From SHZI01 sp963802215 (GTDB lineage: Bacteria > Pseudomonadota > Gammaproteobacteria > Steroidobacterales > GCA-2729495), in contig CAWDHQ010000001.1 of the NCBI GenBank assembly GCA_963802215.1, forward strand, positions 2,170,001 through 2,234,000: a stretch of 64,000 bases of DNA, given 5' to 3'. Made by a program: the position numbers and the translations under genes. Under the pieces are notes generated by a model. That model saw only the letters and a list, made by a program, of their open reading frames with translations. It was not told the origin of the DNA and searched no databases. This document shows, piece by piece, positions 9,197 to 18,534 of this stretch (position 1 is its first letter; each line of letters opens with the position of its first letter).

Positions 9197-9775
9197 CTAC
9201 TTCGTTTCGCCGGTCTCGGGGAAGACCCGATAGCGGACCCCGGCCGCCGCCAGCTCGAGCATCAGGCCCCCGCGCGCCAGGCTGATGATAGCCACGTCGC
9301 TGCTGAAACCGGCATCGGCGGACCCGCCGGCGGTGAAGGCGGCCGCAGACGCGCGGCCGGTCAGTTCCAGCCGGCCCGGAATGGGGCCCAGGTTACCCCG
9401 GGTGGCCAGATCGTCGGCCGTCTCGCAACTGCGGAAGAAGATGAACTGGCCTTCGGACTGGCCGCCCACCTGGAGACCGAGGGTGATCGCGGCCTGGGAA
9501 ATCCGGGCCGTCATCCGGTCACCGGCGATCAGGACGCCCTGTCCCCAGGCGAAGCCGGCGCCAAGGCCAATGCGCCGGACCGCGGGAAAGACCGCCACGG
9601 CGCAGGCGCCGTCGAAGAAGGGTTGCAGGGCGGGGTGGCCGGCGCGGGCGTCGGCCATCAGCCGGCCCGCTTCCACCTGAAGAGGCTCGTCCGGGTCCGG
9701 CTCCCAGGCTGCCAAAGCTGCCGGGCTACCGAGCAACGCCAGGAGAGAGAGCGCCAGGGTTCTCAATGCAAGCAC
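9197..9775 (-). CDS. SYLF/Ysc84-like exported protein
   Basis: A 192-residue protein with a signal peptide (about residues 1-22). The body resembles the SYLF (Ysc84) lipid-binding fold: FFDGACAVAVFPAVRRIGLG, then GQGVLIAGDRMTA and QVGGQSEGQFIFF segments. Bacterial members are periplasmic or outer-membrane associated and of unclear role; eukaryotic ones bind phosphoinositides. Its start overlaps the end of the MipA-like gene by 13 bp, so the two are likely co-transcribed. Confidence 0.7.
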   Translation of the reverse strand: MLALRTLALSLLALLGSPAALAAWEPDPDEPLQVEAGRLMADARAGHPALQPFFDGACAVAVFPAVRRIGLGAGFAWGQGVLIAGDRMTARISQAAITLGLQVGGQSEGQFIFFRSCETADDLATRGNLGPIPGRLELTGRASAAAFTAGGSADAGFSSDVAIISLARGGLMLELAAAGVRYRVFPETGETK

Positions 9776-11142
9776 TCCAGATGCAGGGTCAGCCAGTCCG
9801 AGCCGCCGGAAACCTCGCCGAGGATATCGGAGGAGCCGAAGATCCCGGACCGGTGGACGACCGTGATGCCGGTGAAGCAGTTTCGCACGGCCTTGGCCTT
9901 CGTGAGGCGGGCGAGCGGGACGTCAGCCATGAATTCCAGATAGTTCAGGAAGTGCGAGGTGTTGCGGTCCCGCTCCGCCTGCTTGATCTTCTCCACCGCG
10001 GGCACCGTCTCGGCGTAGGACGCGCCAAAGCCGATGCCATAGCGGAAGGCGAGCTTCTCGGACCAGGGCACGTAGCCCTTGCCGATCGCCATGATGTACC
10101 CGGTGTAGTTCCAGAAGTCATCCTGGTAGTCGTGCTCGAAATGGCGGAACAGGGCGAGCTTGCCGTAGAAATCAACCCGCGGCCCGCCCATCAGGAGCTT
10201 GCCCACCGTGAGCCCGGCGATGTCGGTATTCGCCTTGTCGCTGCGCTCCCACTTGCCGGCCATGAGATAGGGAAAGATGTTTTCTTTCGCCGCATATCCC
10301 GCGTTCAGCCGCCAGGACCACTCGCCGGCCCGCTCCGTCGGCACCCGGGTCGAGCGCCGGGTCGGACCGAACAGGTAGCCCGCACCAACGAATGCCGTCG
10401 CCACCAGGTCTTCCTCGACCAGCGGGCTGTTCCGGATGGTGCTGTCGAAAGCCTCAAAGCTCCCGTTCCCGAAGAGGAACACGTGATCGGTGAGCTGGTA
10501 CCAGGCATTGACGCCGTAGGCGAAATTCGTCGCGTTGCCCGGCGTGTAGGCCGGCCTTCCCGGCGCGGCATCCTCGGCGGACACGCCGTAGTAGTAGCCC
10601 GTGAGGTCGTCATCCTGGAAGGCCACTGAAACGAACGGGGAGAACATCCAGTTGCCCACGTCCCACCGGTAGCGGTAGTTGAGATTCACCTCTTCGCCAT
10701 TGTGGCGATCCAGCGTGTCCGTCACCCAGTCGGCCTGGAACTCGCCCCAGTCTCCGCGCAACTCGACCGAGAGGCCGCCGTCGATCGTCTGCCGGCGGTC
10801 CTCGAGGCCTTCGAAGAACTCGTTGTCCTCGGCGTCCAGGCTCGTGAACCGGTAGCGCGCCAGGACCTGCACGCTGACCGTCTCGTTCCGGAAGAGGTGC
10901 GCGCCAAACTCCGTGCCGTGGGCGTACAGCCAGCGCCCTTCGTAGAGGTAGAGCGGCACGAGGTCCAGGTCCACCTCGTCGCCGGCGAACTGCTCGCTGG
11001 ATAGGCGGATGCCGGCCCCGAGCGCCGGCGTCCCCTCCGGCGCGTCGATGATCGGTATCCGGTCGACCTCGGAGGCGACAACGGGCGCCGCCGGCACCAG
11101 GGCGGTAATGGCAAGCAGGAAAAGCAGGGCGAGGGTGCGCAT
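9763..11142 (-). CDS. MipA/OmpV-like outer membrane protein with extra C-terminal barrel domain
   Basis: About 459 residues with a signal peptide. Residues about 35-265 look like MipA/OmpV (GAGIRLSS, VPLYLYEGRWLYAHGTEFGAHLF, GVNAWYQLTDHVFLFG): short amphipathic strands rich in aromatics. A second strand-rich domain of about 190 residues follows and ends in HRSGIFGSSDILGEVSGGSDWL, so the protein is nearly twice the usual MipA length. It ends in an aromatic-containing strand (LTLHLECLH). I chose ATG 11142 because it directly precedes a good signal peptide; ATG 11187 is an in-frame alternative. The intrinsic terminator of the preceding minus-strand unit lies just upstream. Confidence 0.72.
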   Translation of the reverse strand: MRTLALLFLLAITALVPAAPVVASEVDRIPIIDAPEGTPALGAGIRLSSEQFAGDEVDLDLVPLYLYEGRWLYAHGTEFGAHLFRNETVSVQVLARYRFTSLDAEDNEFFEGLEDRRQTIDGGLSVELRGDWGEFQADWVTDTLDRHNGEEVNLNYRYRWDVGNWMFSPFVSVAFQDDDLTGYYYGVSAEDAAPGRPAYTPGNATNFAYGVNAWYQLTDHVFLFGNGSFEAFDSTIRNSPLVEEDLVATAFVGAGYLFGPTRRSTRVPTERAGEWSWRLNAGYAAKENIFPYLMAGKWERSDKANTDIAGLTVGKLLMGGPRVDFYGKLALFRHFEHDYQDDFWNYTGYIMAIGKGYVPWSEKLAFRYGIGFGASYAETVPAVEKIKQAERDRNTSHFLNYLEFMADVPLARLTKAKAVRNCFTGITVVHRSGIFGSSDILGEVSGGSDWLTLHLECLH

Positions 11143-11246
11143 CCGGCCCGACACGGGGTCGGATAGTCCGGGCCTGTCGGCGTTCATGGCTGGTTGGCAG
11201 CGCTCTTCCGGCGATTTCGCACGAGTATAGAGTGAGGCAGCGGCCA

Positions 11247-11275
11247 AAAGAAAAGCCCCGCCGAAGCGGGGCTTT
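11247..11275 (-). terminator. intrinsic terminator, copy 1 of duplicated groEL terminator
   Basis: On the minus strand the stem AAAGCCCCGC pairs with GCGGGGCTTT around a TTCG loop and is followed by a T-rich run. It terminates transcripts from the methyltransferase/groEL-fragment side and insulates the MipA-like gene. It is nearly identical to the terminator at 12722-12750. Confidence 0.85.
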
Positions 11276-11287
11276 CCAGGGTCGTCT

Positions 11288-11336
11288 GTAGGAGCGCCTT
11301 CAGGCGCGACCGGGTCGCGGGTAAGCCCGCTCCTAC
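11288..11336. repeat. REPIN 1 (GTAGGAGCG family)
   Basis: Two inverted REP units, starting GTAGGAGCGCCTTCAGGCGC and ending in CTCCTAC. It is duplicated with the groEL 3' end and supplies the TAG stop of the groEL fragment (11333-11335). Confidence 0.88.
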
Positions 11337-11492
11337 ATATCCATCCCGTCCATGCCACCGCCCGGCATCGGGGGCGGAGCATCCTTCTTCGGTGCGTCGG
11401 CGATCATCGCCTCCGTCGTCAGCAGGAGGCCGGACACGGAAGACGCGTTCTGCAGGGCGTAGCGCATGACCTTCGTCGGGTCGATGATGCCC
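11333..11492 (-). pseudogene. groEL 3'-end fragment
   Basis: About 52 codons encoding the GroEL C-terminus, from GIIDPTKV through ASSVSGLLLTTEAMIADAPKK to the GGM-rich tail. Compared with the intact groEL it has small changes (VMRY for VVRY, GMDGMDM for GMGGMDM). Upstream of 11492 the frame continues into unrelated sequence, so there is no chaperonin core. It is a relic of duplication or insertion at the groEL 3' end and not a second chaperonin gene. Confidence 0.9.
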
Positions 11493-11516
11493 TTCAGCTC
11501 CTTCGCTGCGGCCACA

Positions 11517-12512
11517 TCAGTTGCAGCGATGAGCCACCAGCTTGGTGCCCCAGTTCCTGCCATCTGTGAATTCGAGTGTTTCAAACCGGGCGATCTTGAA
11601 GCCATGCTGTTCGATGTTGCCGGCCAGTGCTTCACGATCGGCCGCCGTCAGGGCGGCCGCCTTGATCTCCGACAAATTCTCCGTGCGTGCTATCAGCTCC
11701 TCAAGAGCAGCCTGCGCCTTTTGCGTCCGCTCCGACTTCGCCATATTGGTCAAAGGATTGACCGAATCATTCCAGCTATGGATGTAGGCGTTCAGTGGTG
11801 AAGATTTGGGGTATTGCTCCAAGCGCGGCCTCAGCTGCAGCATCTTCTTGTTGATCTGGTTACCCAAAGCCTGGAAATCGGCGGAGCCCTGTAGCTGGAG
11901 AGCGCTTTCACATCGATCCAGTATCTCGATGAGCTTTTGGGTCAGATCATGGAACATTCGATCTTCGATCATCTCCCTGCAGTGAACCAGTTTGTTCCTC
12001 ACGCCCTTGACGATTACTGATTCCTGATCATGAACGATAAAGCACATCTTGCCTGACAGTGTCAGCACCCGCGCCGTCTCGGCAATAGTGCTCTCCAGGT
12101 CCGAGTACTCGATGCCGTACTGGCTGACGACTACATCTATGGAGCGATCCGCGAATGGCAACGAATCGACCGAGGTATTGCCAATGAAACTGACCGTCGG
12201 ATACTCGTTAGGCGATCTGTTCAACACAGAAAGAGGATCAATATCGGCCAGATCAACTCCCGTGAGTTTTGCGGGATTGGTCCGCGTGCGCTGAATCTCA
12301 TGGGCAATCCAGATGACTGCCCCATTGCCTGTGGCGAGATCGACTATGTGATTGAACTCGCCGTCGAGCTCCTCTCGCCAGAAGTCGAGCATGGGACCAT
12401 CGTAGCCGCTCGGGAACGTTTCTGGTAAGGCAGTAATCGTCGGCCTCGTCCAAAACGAGGACCAGGACGCGGTAAGCCGCTCAGCATCGAGACCGTTGTT
12501 CTTGTTAGTCAC
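11517..12512 (-). CDS. class I SAM-dependent methyltransferase, probably acquired
   Basis: A 331-residue protein with a Rossmann methyltransferase core: the SAM-binding motif VDLATGNGAVIW near residue 58, an acidic motif GVDLADID near 83, and SIDVVVSQYGIEYSD near 123. The C-terminal 150 residues are helical and charged and may select the substrate, which I cannot identify. Start is GTG at 12512 and overlaps the TAA of an upstream remnant frame. Base composition is clearly less GC-rich than the neighbouring genes. It sits alone between two direct copies of the groEL 3' end, so it looks like cargo of an insertion. Confidence 0.82.
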   Translation of the reverse strand: MTNKNNGLDAERLTASWSSFWTRPTITALPETFPSGYDGPMLDFWREELDGEFNHIVDLATGNGAVIWIAHEIQRTRTNPAKLTGVDLADIDPLSVLNRSPNEYPTVSFIGNTSVDSLPFADRSIDVVVSQYGIEYSDLESTIAETARVLTLSGKMCFIVHDQESVIVKGVRNKLVHCREMIEDRMFHDLTQKLIEILDRCESALQLQGSADFQALGNQINKKMLQLRPRLEQYPKSSPLNAYIHSWNDSVNPLTNMAKSERTQKAQAALEELIARTENLSEIKAAALTAADREALAGNIEQHGFKIARFETLEFTDGRNWGTKLVAHRCN

Positions 12513-12721
12513 GATCGTTGCTCAGGCCCATTCGCCCGGCTGAACAGCTCTTCCGGTTTGATCCACTCTCAGAGTTGGTTTCAGACGTGTACTCAACGCG
12601 CCAAGCTTCCGTCTTTGCCTTAGCCTCGTCAATGATTTGAACCAGTGCTTGTTCAGACACTTCTTCCGCAGGGAGCCCTTGCCGACCACCGCCGGAGCTC
12701 GATGCATTGGCAATGGCAAAT
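12505..12721 (-). pseudogene. 3' remnant of an unknown gene
   Basis: An open frame of about 72 codons runs from the edge of the groEL duplication to a TAA at 12505-12507. No ATG start is available; the only plausible internal start is GTG at 12660. The text reads like a protein C-terminus (GLPAEEVSEQALVQIIDEAK, then a Ser/Asn-rich tail). It overlaps the methyltransferase start by 8 bp, as in a translationally coupled pair. The 5' part was probably lost when the groEL boundary formed. I do not recognise the family. Confidence 0.45.
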
Positions 12722-12750
12722 AAAGAAAAGCCCCGCCGAAGCGGGGCTTT
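12722..12750 (-). terminator. intrinsic terminator of groESL
   Basis: On the minus strand a 10-bp GC-rich stem (AAAGCCCCGC / GCGGGGCTTT) with a TTCG tetraloop is followed by TTCTTTATTT. It lies about 60 bp after the groEL stop. Confidence 0.88.
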
Positions 12751-12767
12751 CCAGGGTCGTCGGTCTT

Positions 12768-12812
12768 GTAGGAGCGCCTTCAGGCGCGACCGGGTCGCGG
12801 GTAAACCCGCTC

Positions 12813-12816
<4 letters not shown>
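12768..12816. repeat. REPIN 2, overlapping the groEL stop
   Basis: Inverted REP pair in the groEL 3' UTR. Its terminal CTCCTAC (GTAGGAG on the minus strand) contains the groEL stop codon TAG at 12813-12815. Confidence 0.9.
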
Positions 12817-14444
<1,628 letters not shown>

Positions 14445-14490
14445 TGCTTGTATTCCTTACTTGAATTTCGGTGTGTCGGGTTGAACTCGA

Positions 14491-14781
14491 TCAGCCTTCG
14501 ATGACGGCCATGATGTCGTCTTCCTTCATGACGAGGAGTTCCTCGCCATCGACCTTGACCTCGGTGCCGCTGTACTTGCCGAACAGCACCTTGTCGCCGG
14601 CCTTCAGGTCCAGCGCGCGGATCGAGCCGTTCTCGAGGATCCGGCCCTTGCCCACGGCAATGACCTTGCCCTTGATGGGCTTCTCGGTGGCCGAGTCGGG
14701 AATCACGATGCCACCGGGGGAGGTACGCTCCTCTTCGGTGCGCTTGATGATGACGCGGTCGTGCAGCGGACGGATCTTCAT
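14491..14781 (-). CDS. groES: co-chaperonin GroES
   Basis: Complete 96-residue GroES, the heptameric lid of the GroEL chamber. It begins MKIRPLHDRVIIKR and has the mobile loop near residues 17-33 (EEERTSPGGIVIPDSATEK) and the FGKYSGTEVKVDGEELLVM C-terminal strands. I chose ATG 14781, which matches the family start; GGAG lies 8 nt upstream. First gene of the groESL operon, under the CIRCE/sigma-32 region at 14855-14909. Confidence 0.99.
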   Translation of the reverse strand: MKIRPLHDRVIIKRTEEERTSPGGIVIPDSATEKPIKGKVIAVGKGRILENGSIRALDLKAGDKVLFGKYSGTEVKVDGEELLVMKEDDIMAVIEG

Positions 14782-14854
14782 GGGCAAAAACTCCTTAAAT
14801 GCCTTGGTGTTGGGCTTGGGGGCCACGCCCGGTGGGCGCAGCGACGCCAAATCG

Positions 14855-14881
14855 TTAGCACTCTCCCCTTGGGGCTGCTAA
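14855..14881 (-). promoter_or_regulatory. CIRCE operator (HrcA-type) upstream of groES
   Basis: A complete left arm TTAGCACTC (14855-14863), a 9-bp spacer, and a right arm GGCTGCTAA (14873-14881) that matches the consensus GAGTGCTAA at 7 of 9 positions. It lies immediately downstream of the sigma-32 -10 box, where HrcA would block groESL transcription. Confidence 0.85.
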
Positions 14882-14909
14882 TGATAGGGGCGACGCCTGG
14901 AATTTCAAG
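14882..14909 (-). promoter_or_regulatory. sigma-32 heat-shock promoter of groESL
   Basis: On the minus strand: -35 CTTGAAA (14903-14909), a 12-bp spacer, and -10 CCCCTATCA (14882-14890), close to the consensus CTTGAAA / CCCCATnT. It abuts the CIRCE element, implying dual activation by RpoH and repression by HrcA. Confidence 0.85.
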
Positions 14910-14917
14910 GCCTGGGT

Positions 14918-15020
14918 GGGGACATGCCTAATTTCTGGGGCCCGCATTCCCCGGGCGGGATACGCGGTCGTCATCAGCGATGACCGGGGAATGCGGGCCC
15001 CAGAAATTAGGCATGTCCCC
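14918..15020. repeat. perfect 37-bp inverted repeat (MITE-like)
   Basis: The left arm 14918-14954 begins GGGGACATGCCTAATTTC and the right arm 14984-15020 is its exact reverse complement; the 29-nt loop has its own small palindrome. Arms of this length with no mismatch suggest a recent mobile insertion or a strong bidirectional terminator between groES and cutA. No transposase is associated. Confidence 0.9.
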
Positions 15021-15033
15021 GTTTACCCCCTGA

Positions 15034-15039
15034 CATAAT
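15034..15039 (+). promoter_or_regulatory. -10-like box 6 nt before cutA ATG
   Basis: CATAAT ends 6 nt before the cutA ATG, so transcription would begin at or next to the start codon (leaderless mRNA). No Shine-Dalgarno is present. The -35 is unclear. Confidence 0.45.
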
Positions 15040-15045
15040 CCCGCG

Positions 15046-15381
15046 ATGCTGCCCGACCCCACCCCCGGCGCGCTGGTGGTGCTCTGCACCTGCCCTGACG
15101 AGGCCACGGCCGCCGGAATTGCGACCGCCCTCCTCGCGGAGGAACTGGCCGCGTGCGTGAATTGTGTCGCGGGAATCCGGTCCATATACCGGTGGGAAGG
15201 GCAGATCAGGGACGACACCGAGGTGCTGCTGGTCATCAAGACCAGCGCGGCCCGGTACGGGGCGCTCGAGACGCTGGTCCGGGCGCGCCATCCCTATGAA
15301 TTGCCTGAGATAATTGCGCTACCGGTGGTGGCCGGCGCGCGGGACTATCTGGACTGGATCAGGCAGGCGACAGGCGCATGA
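15046..15381 (+). CDS. cutA: divalent-cation tolerance protein CutA
   Basis: A 111-residue CutA1-family protein, a small ferredoxin-like trimer associated with copper/divalent metal tolerance. Typical elements: VVLCTCPDEATAAGIA near the N-terminus, LAACVNCVAGIRSIYRWEGQI, and the HPYELPEIIALPV block. The stop TGA overlaps the dsbD start (ATGA at 15378-15381), as often seen for cutA-dsbD pairs. A -10-like box sits right before the ATG. Confidence 0.96.
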   Translation: MLPDPTPGALVVLCTCPDEATAAGIATALLAEELAACVNCVAGIRSIYRWEGQIRDDTEVLLVIKTSAARYGALETLVRARHPYELPEIIALPVVAGARDYLDWIRQATGA

Positions 15382-17720
15382 AGCGATTCTCCAAGGCTCT
15401 CGGGGCGTTCGTCCTGCTGCTCCCGGGCGGGCTCTCGTGGGCCCAGCTCCCGCCGGGCCAGGACATCCTGAAGCCCGAGCAGGCCTTCCGCTACGCCGTA
15501 ACCGCCACCGCCGACGACCTGCTGGTGCGCTGGACCATCGAGCCCCAGCACTACCTGTACCAGGAGCGCATGAGCTTCGAGAGCCGGACCACCGGCGTCA
15601 CGCTGGGCCCGGCCGTCATGCCCGAGGGCAAGCTCTACCGGGACGAGTACTTCGGCGACATGCACATCTACCGGGGCACGGCCGAGATCCGCCTGCCGAT
15701 CGCCTACCGCTCCCCCGGCATCGACAGTATCGCGCTGGCCATCAAGTCCCAGGGCTGCGCCGATGCGGGCCTCTGCTACCCGCCCCAGGTCTGGGTGACC
15801 AACGTGAGCCTGCCCGCTGGCGGCGCGACGGCGGCCCCGGGCAGCGATCGAGCTGGCCGTCTCGGCGCGCTGCTCGGCTCGGTGGCGAACAGCGCCGGCA
15901 CCGGTCCGAAGGACGAGCCGCTGCCGGTCGAGCAGGCCTTCCGCCACCGGACGGAGCTAAAGGATCCCTTCACCCTGAAGGTGACCTGGACGATCGCGCC
16001 GGGGTACTACCTGTACCGGCACACGCTGGGCGCCACGACCGACAGCGATGCCGCACAACTCGGGCCGCCCCAGCTCCCGCCCGGCGAGCCGAAGGTGGAC
16101 GAGGAGTACGGCGACACGCTCGTCTTCTTCGACGAGGTGACGATGACGGTGCCACTGACCCGGAGTGGCCCGGCAGCCCAGGACCTGCCGCTGACGATCC
16201 GCTTCCAGGGCTGCAAGGAAGACAGCATCTGCTACCCGCCGCAAGCGGTGGCGACGACGATTGCGTTGCCGGAAGCGGTCGCGCCTGAAGGCGCTCCTAC
16301 CGTAGGAGCGCCTTCAGGCGCGACCGCCGCGACCCCTCCCGAATCCGAACAGGACCGCCTCTTCACCCTGATCCGCGACGGCAACCTGTTCGCCGTCATG
16401 GCCATGTTTGCCGGCCTGGGCCTGCTGCTGTCGTTCACCCCCTGCTGCCTGCCCATGTACCCGATCCTCTCCGGCATCATCGTGGGCCACAGCACAGGGG
16501 AGAGCACGCGGGACGGCGCGTCCAGAGGGTCCACGAAGGCATTCCTGCTGTCCCTCGCCTTCGTGCTCGGCATGGCGACGACCTACACCGTGCTCGGCGC
16601 TGTCTTCGCCGCCGCAGGCTCCCAGGTCCAGGCGGTCATGCAGCAGCCCGCGGTGACCATCGGCGTGGCGCTGCTGTTCGTGGCCCTCGCGCTCTCCATG
16701 TTCGGGCTGTTCGACCTGCAGATCCCCGCGTCCTGGCAGACCCGGCTGAACACTCTATCGGGCGAGCAGAAGTCCGGCAGTTTCATCGGCGCGGCCATCA
16801 TGGGCGTGATCTCAGCCGCGGTGGTGACCACCTGCGTGACACCGCCGCTGGTCGCGGCGCTGACGGTGATCGCCAAGACGGGTGATGTGGCCCGGGGCGC
16901 GCTCGCGCTGTTCGCGCTCGGGATCGGCATGGGCATCCCGCTGCTCGCCATCGGCGCCTCGGCGGGCAGGCTGATGCCGAAGGCCGGAGCGTGGATGGTC
17001 TCGGTCAAGGCCGCCTTCGGCCTGATGATGCTGGGCATGGCGGTGTGGATGCTCGACCGCCTCTGGCCCGGCACGCTGACGCTCGCGCTGTGGTCCGTGC
17101 TGCTCGTGATCGGCGGCGTTTTCCTCGGCGCGTTCGCGCCGGTGGACGGTTCGGCGGCGCTGTCCCGCAAGCTCGGCAAGGGTTTCGGCATCGTCGCAGT
17201 GATCTACGGCGCCGCCCTGCTCGTCGGTGCGCTCGCCGGCAGTGAGGACGCGCTGCGGCCGCTGCAGTTCGTGAACGCACCGGCTGCGTCGGGCGCGGCA
17301 ACGGTGCCGGGCGACGGTAAGGCCTTCACGCGCATCAAGACGGTGGCCGACCTGGAGCAGGCCGTCGCCGACGCCCGGTCGGCAGGCCGTCCGGTGCTGC
17401 TCGATTTCTACGCGGACTGGTGCGTGTCCTGCAAGGAGATGGAGAAGTACACGTTCCCCGACCCGGCAGTGCAGGCCGCACTCGCCGGCGCCCTGGTGCT
17501 GCAAGCCGATGTCACGGCCGTGGATGCGGAAGATCAGGCGCTGATGCAGCGCTTCGGTATCATCGGCCCGCCGACCATCATGTTCTTCACGGCGGATGGC
17601 ATCGAGCAGACCTCCCGGCGTGTCGTTGGATTCAAGCCCGCAGCAGACTTCGCCGCCCACGTGTCGGCGGTATTCGGGGGCTCGCCGGCGGCGACGGCCG
17701 TGGCCACCAACCGCAACTGA
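15378..17720 (+). CDS. dsbD: thiol:disulfide interchange protein DsbD with duplicated N-terminal domain
   Basis: A 780-residue inner-membrane protein that passes electrons from cytoplasmic thioredoxin to periplasmic thiol proteins. Signal peptide (about 1-22); two consecutive nDsbD-type domains, each with a CYPP motif (ADAGLCYPP near 134 and EDSICYPP near 291); an eight-helix transmembrane part starting near 335 with FTPCCLPMYPILSG; and a C-terminal thioredoxin domain with DWCVSCK near 681. E. coli DsbD has only one nDsbD domain and about 565 residues. A REP palindrome (16277-16325) is translated in frame as the linker between the second nDsbD and the membrane domain. Coupled to cutA by a 4-bp overlap. 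Confidence 0.96.
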   Translation: MKRFSKALGAFVLLLPGGLSWAQLPPGQDILKPEQAFRYAVTATADDLLVRWTIEPQHYLYQERMSFESRTTGVTLGPAVMPEGKLYRDEYFGDMHIYRGTAEIRLPIAYRSPGIDSIALAIKSQGCADAGLCYPPQVWVTNVSLPAGGATAAPGSDRAGRLGALLGSVANSAGTGPKDEPLPVEQAFRHRTELKDPFTLKVTWTIAPGYYLYRHTLGATTDSDAAQLGPPQLPPGEPKVDEEYGDTLVFFDEVTMTVPLTRSGPAAQDLPLTIRFQGCKEDSICYPPQAVATTIALPEAVAPEGAPTVGAPSGATAATPPESEQDRLFTLIRDGNLFAVMAMFAGLGLLLSFTPCCLPMYPILSGIIVGHSTGESTRDGASRGSTKAFLLSLAFVLGMATTYTVLGAVFAAAGSQVQAVMQQPAVTIGVALLFVALALSMFGLFDLQIPASWQTRLNTLSGEQKSGSFIGAAIMGVISAAVVTTCVTPPLVAALTVIAKTGDVARGALALFALGIGMGIPLLAIGASAGRLMPKAGAWMVSVKAAFGLMMLGMAVWMLDRLWPGTLTLALWSVLLVIGGVFLGAFAPVDGSAALSRKLGKGFGIVAVIYGAALLVGALAGSEDALRPLQFVNAPAASGAATVPGDGKAFTRIKTVADLEQAVADARSAGRPVLLDFYADWCVSCKEMEKYTFPDPAVQAALAGALVLQADVTAVDAEDQALMQRFGIIGPPTIMFFTADGIEQTSRRVVGFKPAADFAAHVSAVFGGSPAATAVATNRN
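16277..16325. repeat. REP palindrome inside dsbD coding sequence
   Basis: A perfect 49-bp palindrome: 24-bp arms beginning GGTCGCGCCTGAAGGCGCTC, a 1-nt centre, then the reverse complement. It is the same family as the intergenic REPINs. In frame it encodes the linker VAPEGAPTVGAPSGAT. Confidence 0.93.
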
Positions 17721-17735
17721 GATCGCTCCCGCCCC

Positions 17736-18410
17736 ATGCGCCCCATCCGCAAGCTGGCCATCGGCCTCTGGATCGCCGTCTTCCTGGTTGCCGGCATCCG
17801 GCTGGGGATGAACCGGCAGACCCCGGCCCCCGGCCCAACTGTCAATTCAACTGTCGACTCTGGTGTCGATACGACTGGCGAGTCCCAAGCCCCTGTTTCC
17901 AATGAGCCTGGGGCTCCCAGCGTGGGCGTCGGCGATCCCCTGCCGGCGGTCCGGCTCCAGGACCTCCAGGGCCTGGAGCGGGATCTCACCGAATGGTCCG
18001 GGCGGACCCTGCTGATCAATTTCTGGGCCACCTGGTGCGCACCCTGCCGGAAGGAAATGCCGCTGCTCGAGCAGTTCCATCAGTCCCAGGACCCGGCGCG
18101 GGTGCAGGTCATCGGTGTCGCCATTGACCGGCGCGAACCGGTGATCCAGTTCCTCGGGGAAACCGGCGTGACCTACCCCAACCTCGTGGGCGAGATGGAC
18201 GCCACCCGTGCGGCCGAGCAGTTCGCGGAGGCCTTTGCGCTGCCCCTGTCGGTGGTCGCGGCGCCCGATGGCACCGTCCTGGCGATTCACATGGGCGAAC
18301 TCAAGGCCAGCGACCTGGAGCAGATCGCGAAGGTCGCGGCGGAGCTGGCAGCAGGTACACTCCCCGTCGCCGACGCGCCGTCCCGGCTCAAGCTGGGTGC
18401 CCGTCTGTAG
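17736..18410 (+). CDS. TlpA/ResA-like membrane-anchored thioredoxin
   Basis: A 224-residue periplasmic thiol-disulfide oxidoreductase. An N-terminal membrane anchor (residues 8-25) is followed by a low-complexity linker (about 28-65) and a TlpA/AhpC-type thioredoxin fold with the WCAPC active site at C101/C104. DsbD, encoded 15 bp upstream, is the natural electron donor for such proteins. The target may be cytochrome c maturation or another reductive pathway. The stop codon TAG lies inside a REPIN. Confidence 0.9.
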   Translation: MRPIRKLAIGLWIAVFLVAGIRLGMNRQTPAPGPTVNSTVDSGVDTTGESQAPVSNEPGAPSVGVGDPLPAVRLQDLQGLERDLTEWSGRTLLINFWATWCAPCRKEMPLLEQFHQSQDPARVQVIGVAIDRREPVIQFLGETGVTYPNLVGEMDATRAAEQFAEAFALPLSVVAAPDGTVLAIHMGELKASDLEQIAKVAAELAAGTLPVADAPSRLKLGARL

Positions 18411-18460
18411 GAGCGCCTTCAGGCGCGATCGGGATATGTCGCGCCTGAAGGCGCTCCTAC
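18407..18460. repeat. REPIN 4 after the tlpA-like gene
   Basis: Inverted pair of REP units (GTAGGAGCGCCTTCAGGCGC and its complement) separated by a short spacer. The first TAG (18408-18410) is the stop codon of the upstream gene. Confidence 0.9.
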
Positions 18461-18534
18461 AGGCAGGCGTTATGTTCTTTTGCAGCTAAAGTCGGTAAAC
18501 TCGCGGCCATCTCCGGCGATCAAGACCCTAATCG

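Larger units (their letters stand above)
11247..11492 (-). repeat. direct duplication of the groEL 3' region, displaced copy
   Basis: This segment matches 12722-12972 with a few substitutions and a 5-bp indel. It contains the terminator, a REPIN and the last about 50 codons of groEL. Homology ends abruptly at TCGATGATGCCC (11492 and 12972). The two copies are in the same orientation and bracket the methyltransferase gene. Confidence 0.92.

Noticed and set aside
11333..11635. Second chaperonin gene
   Set aside because: Only the last 52 codons of groEL are present, joined to unrelated sequence.
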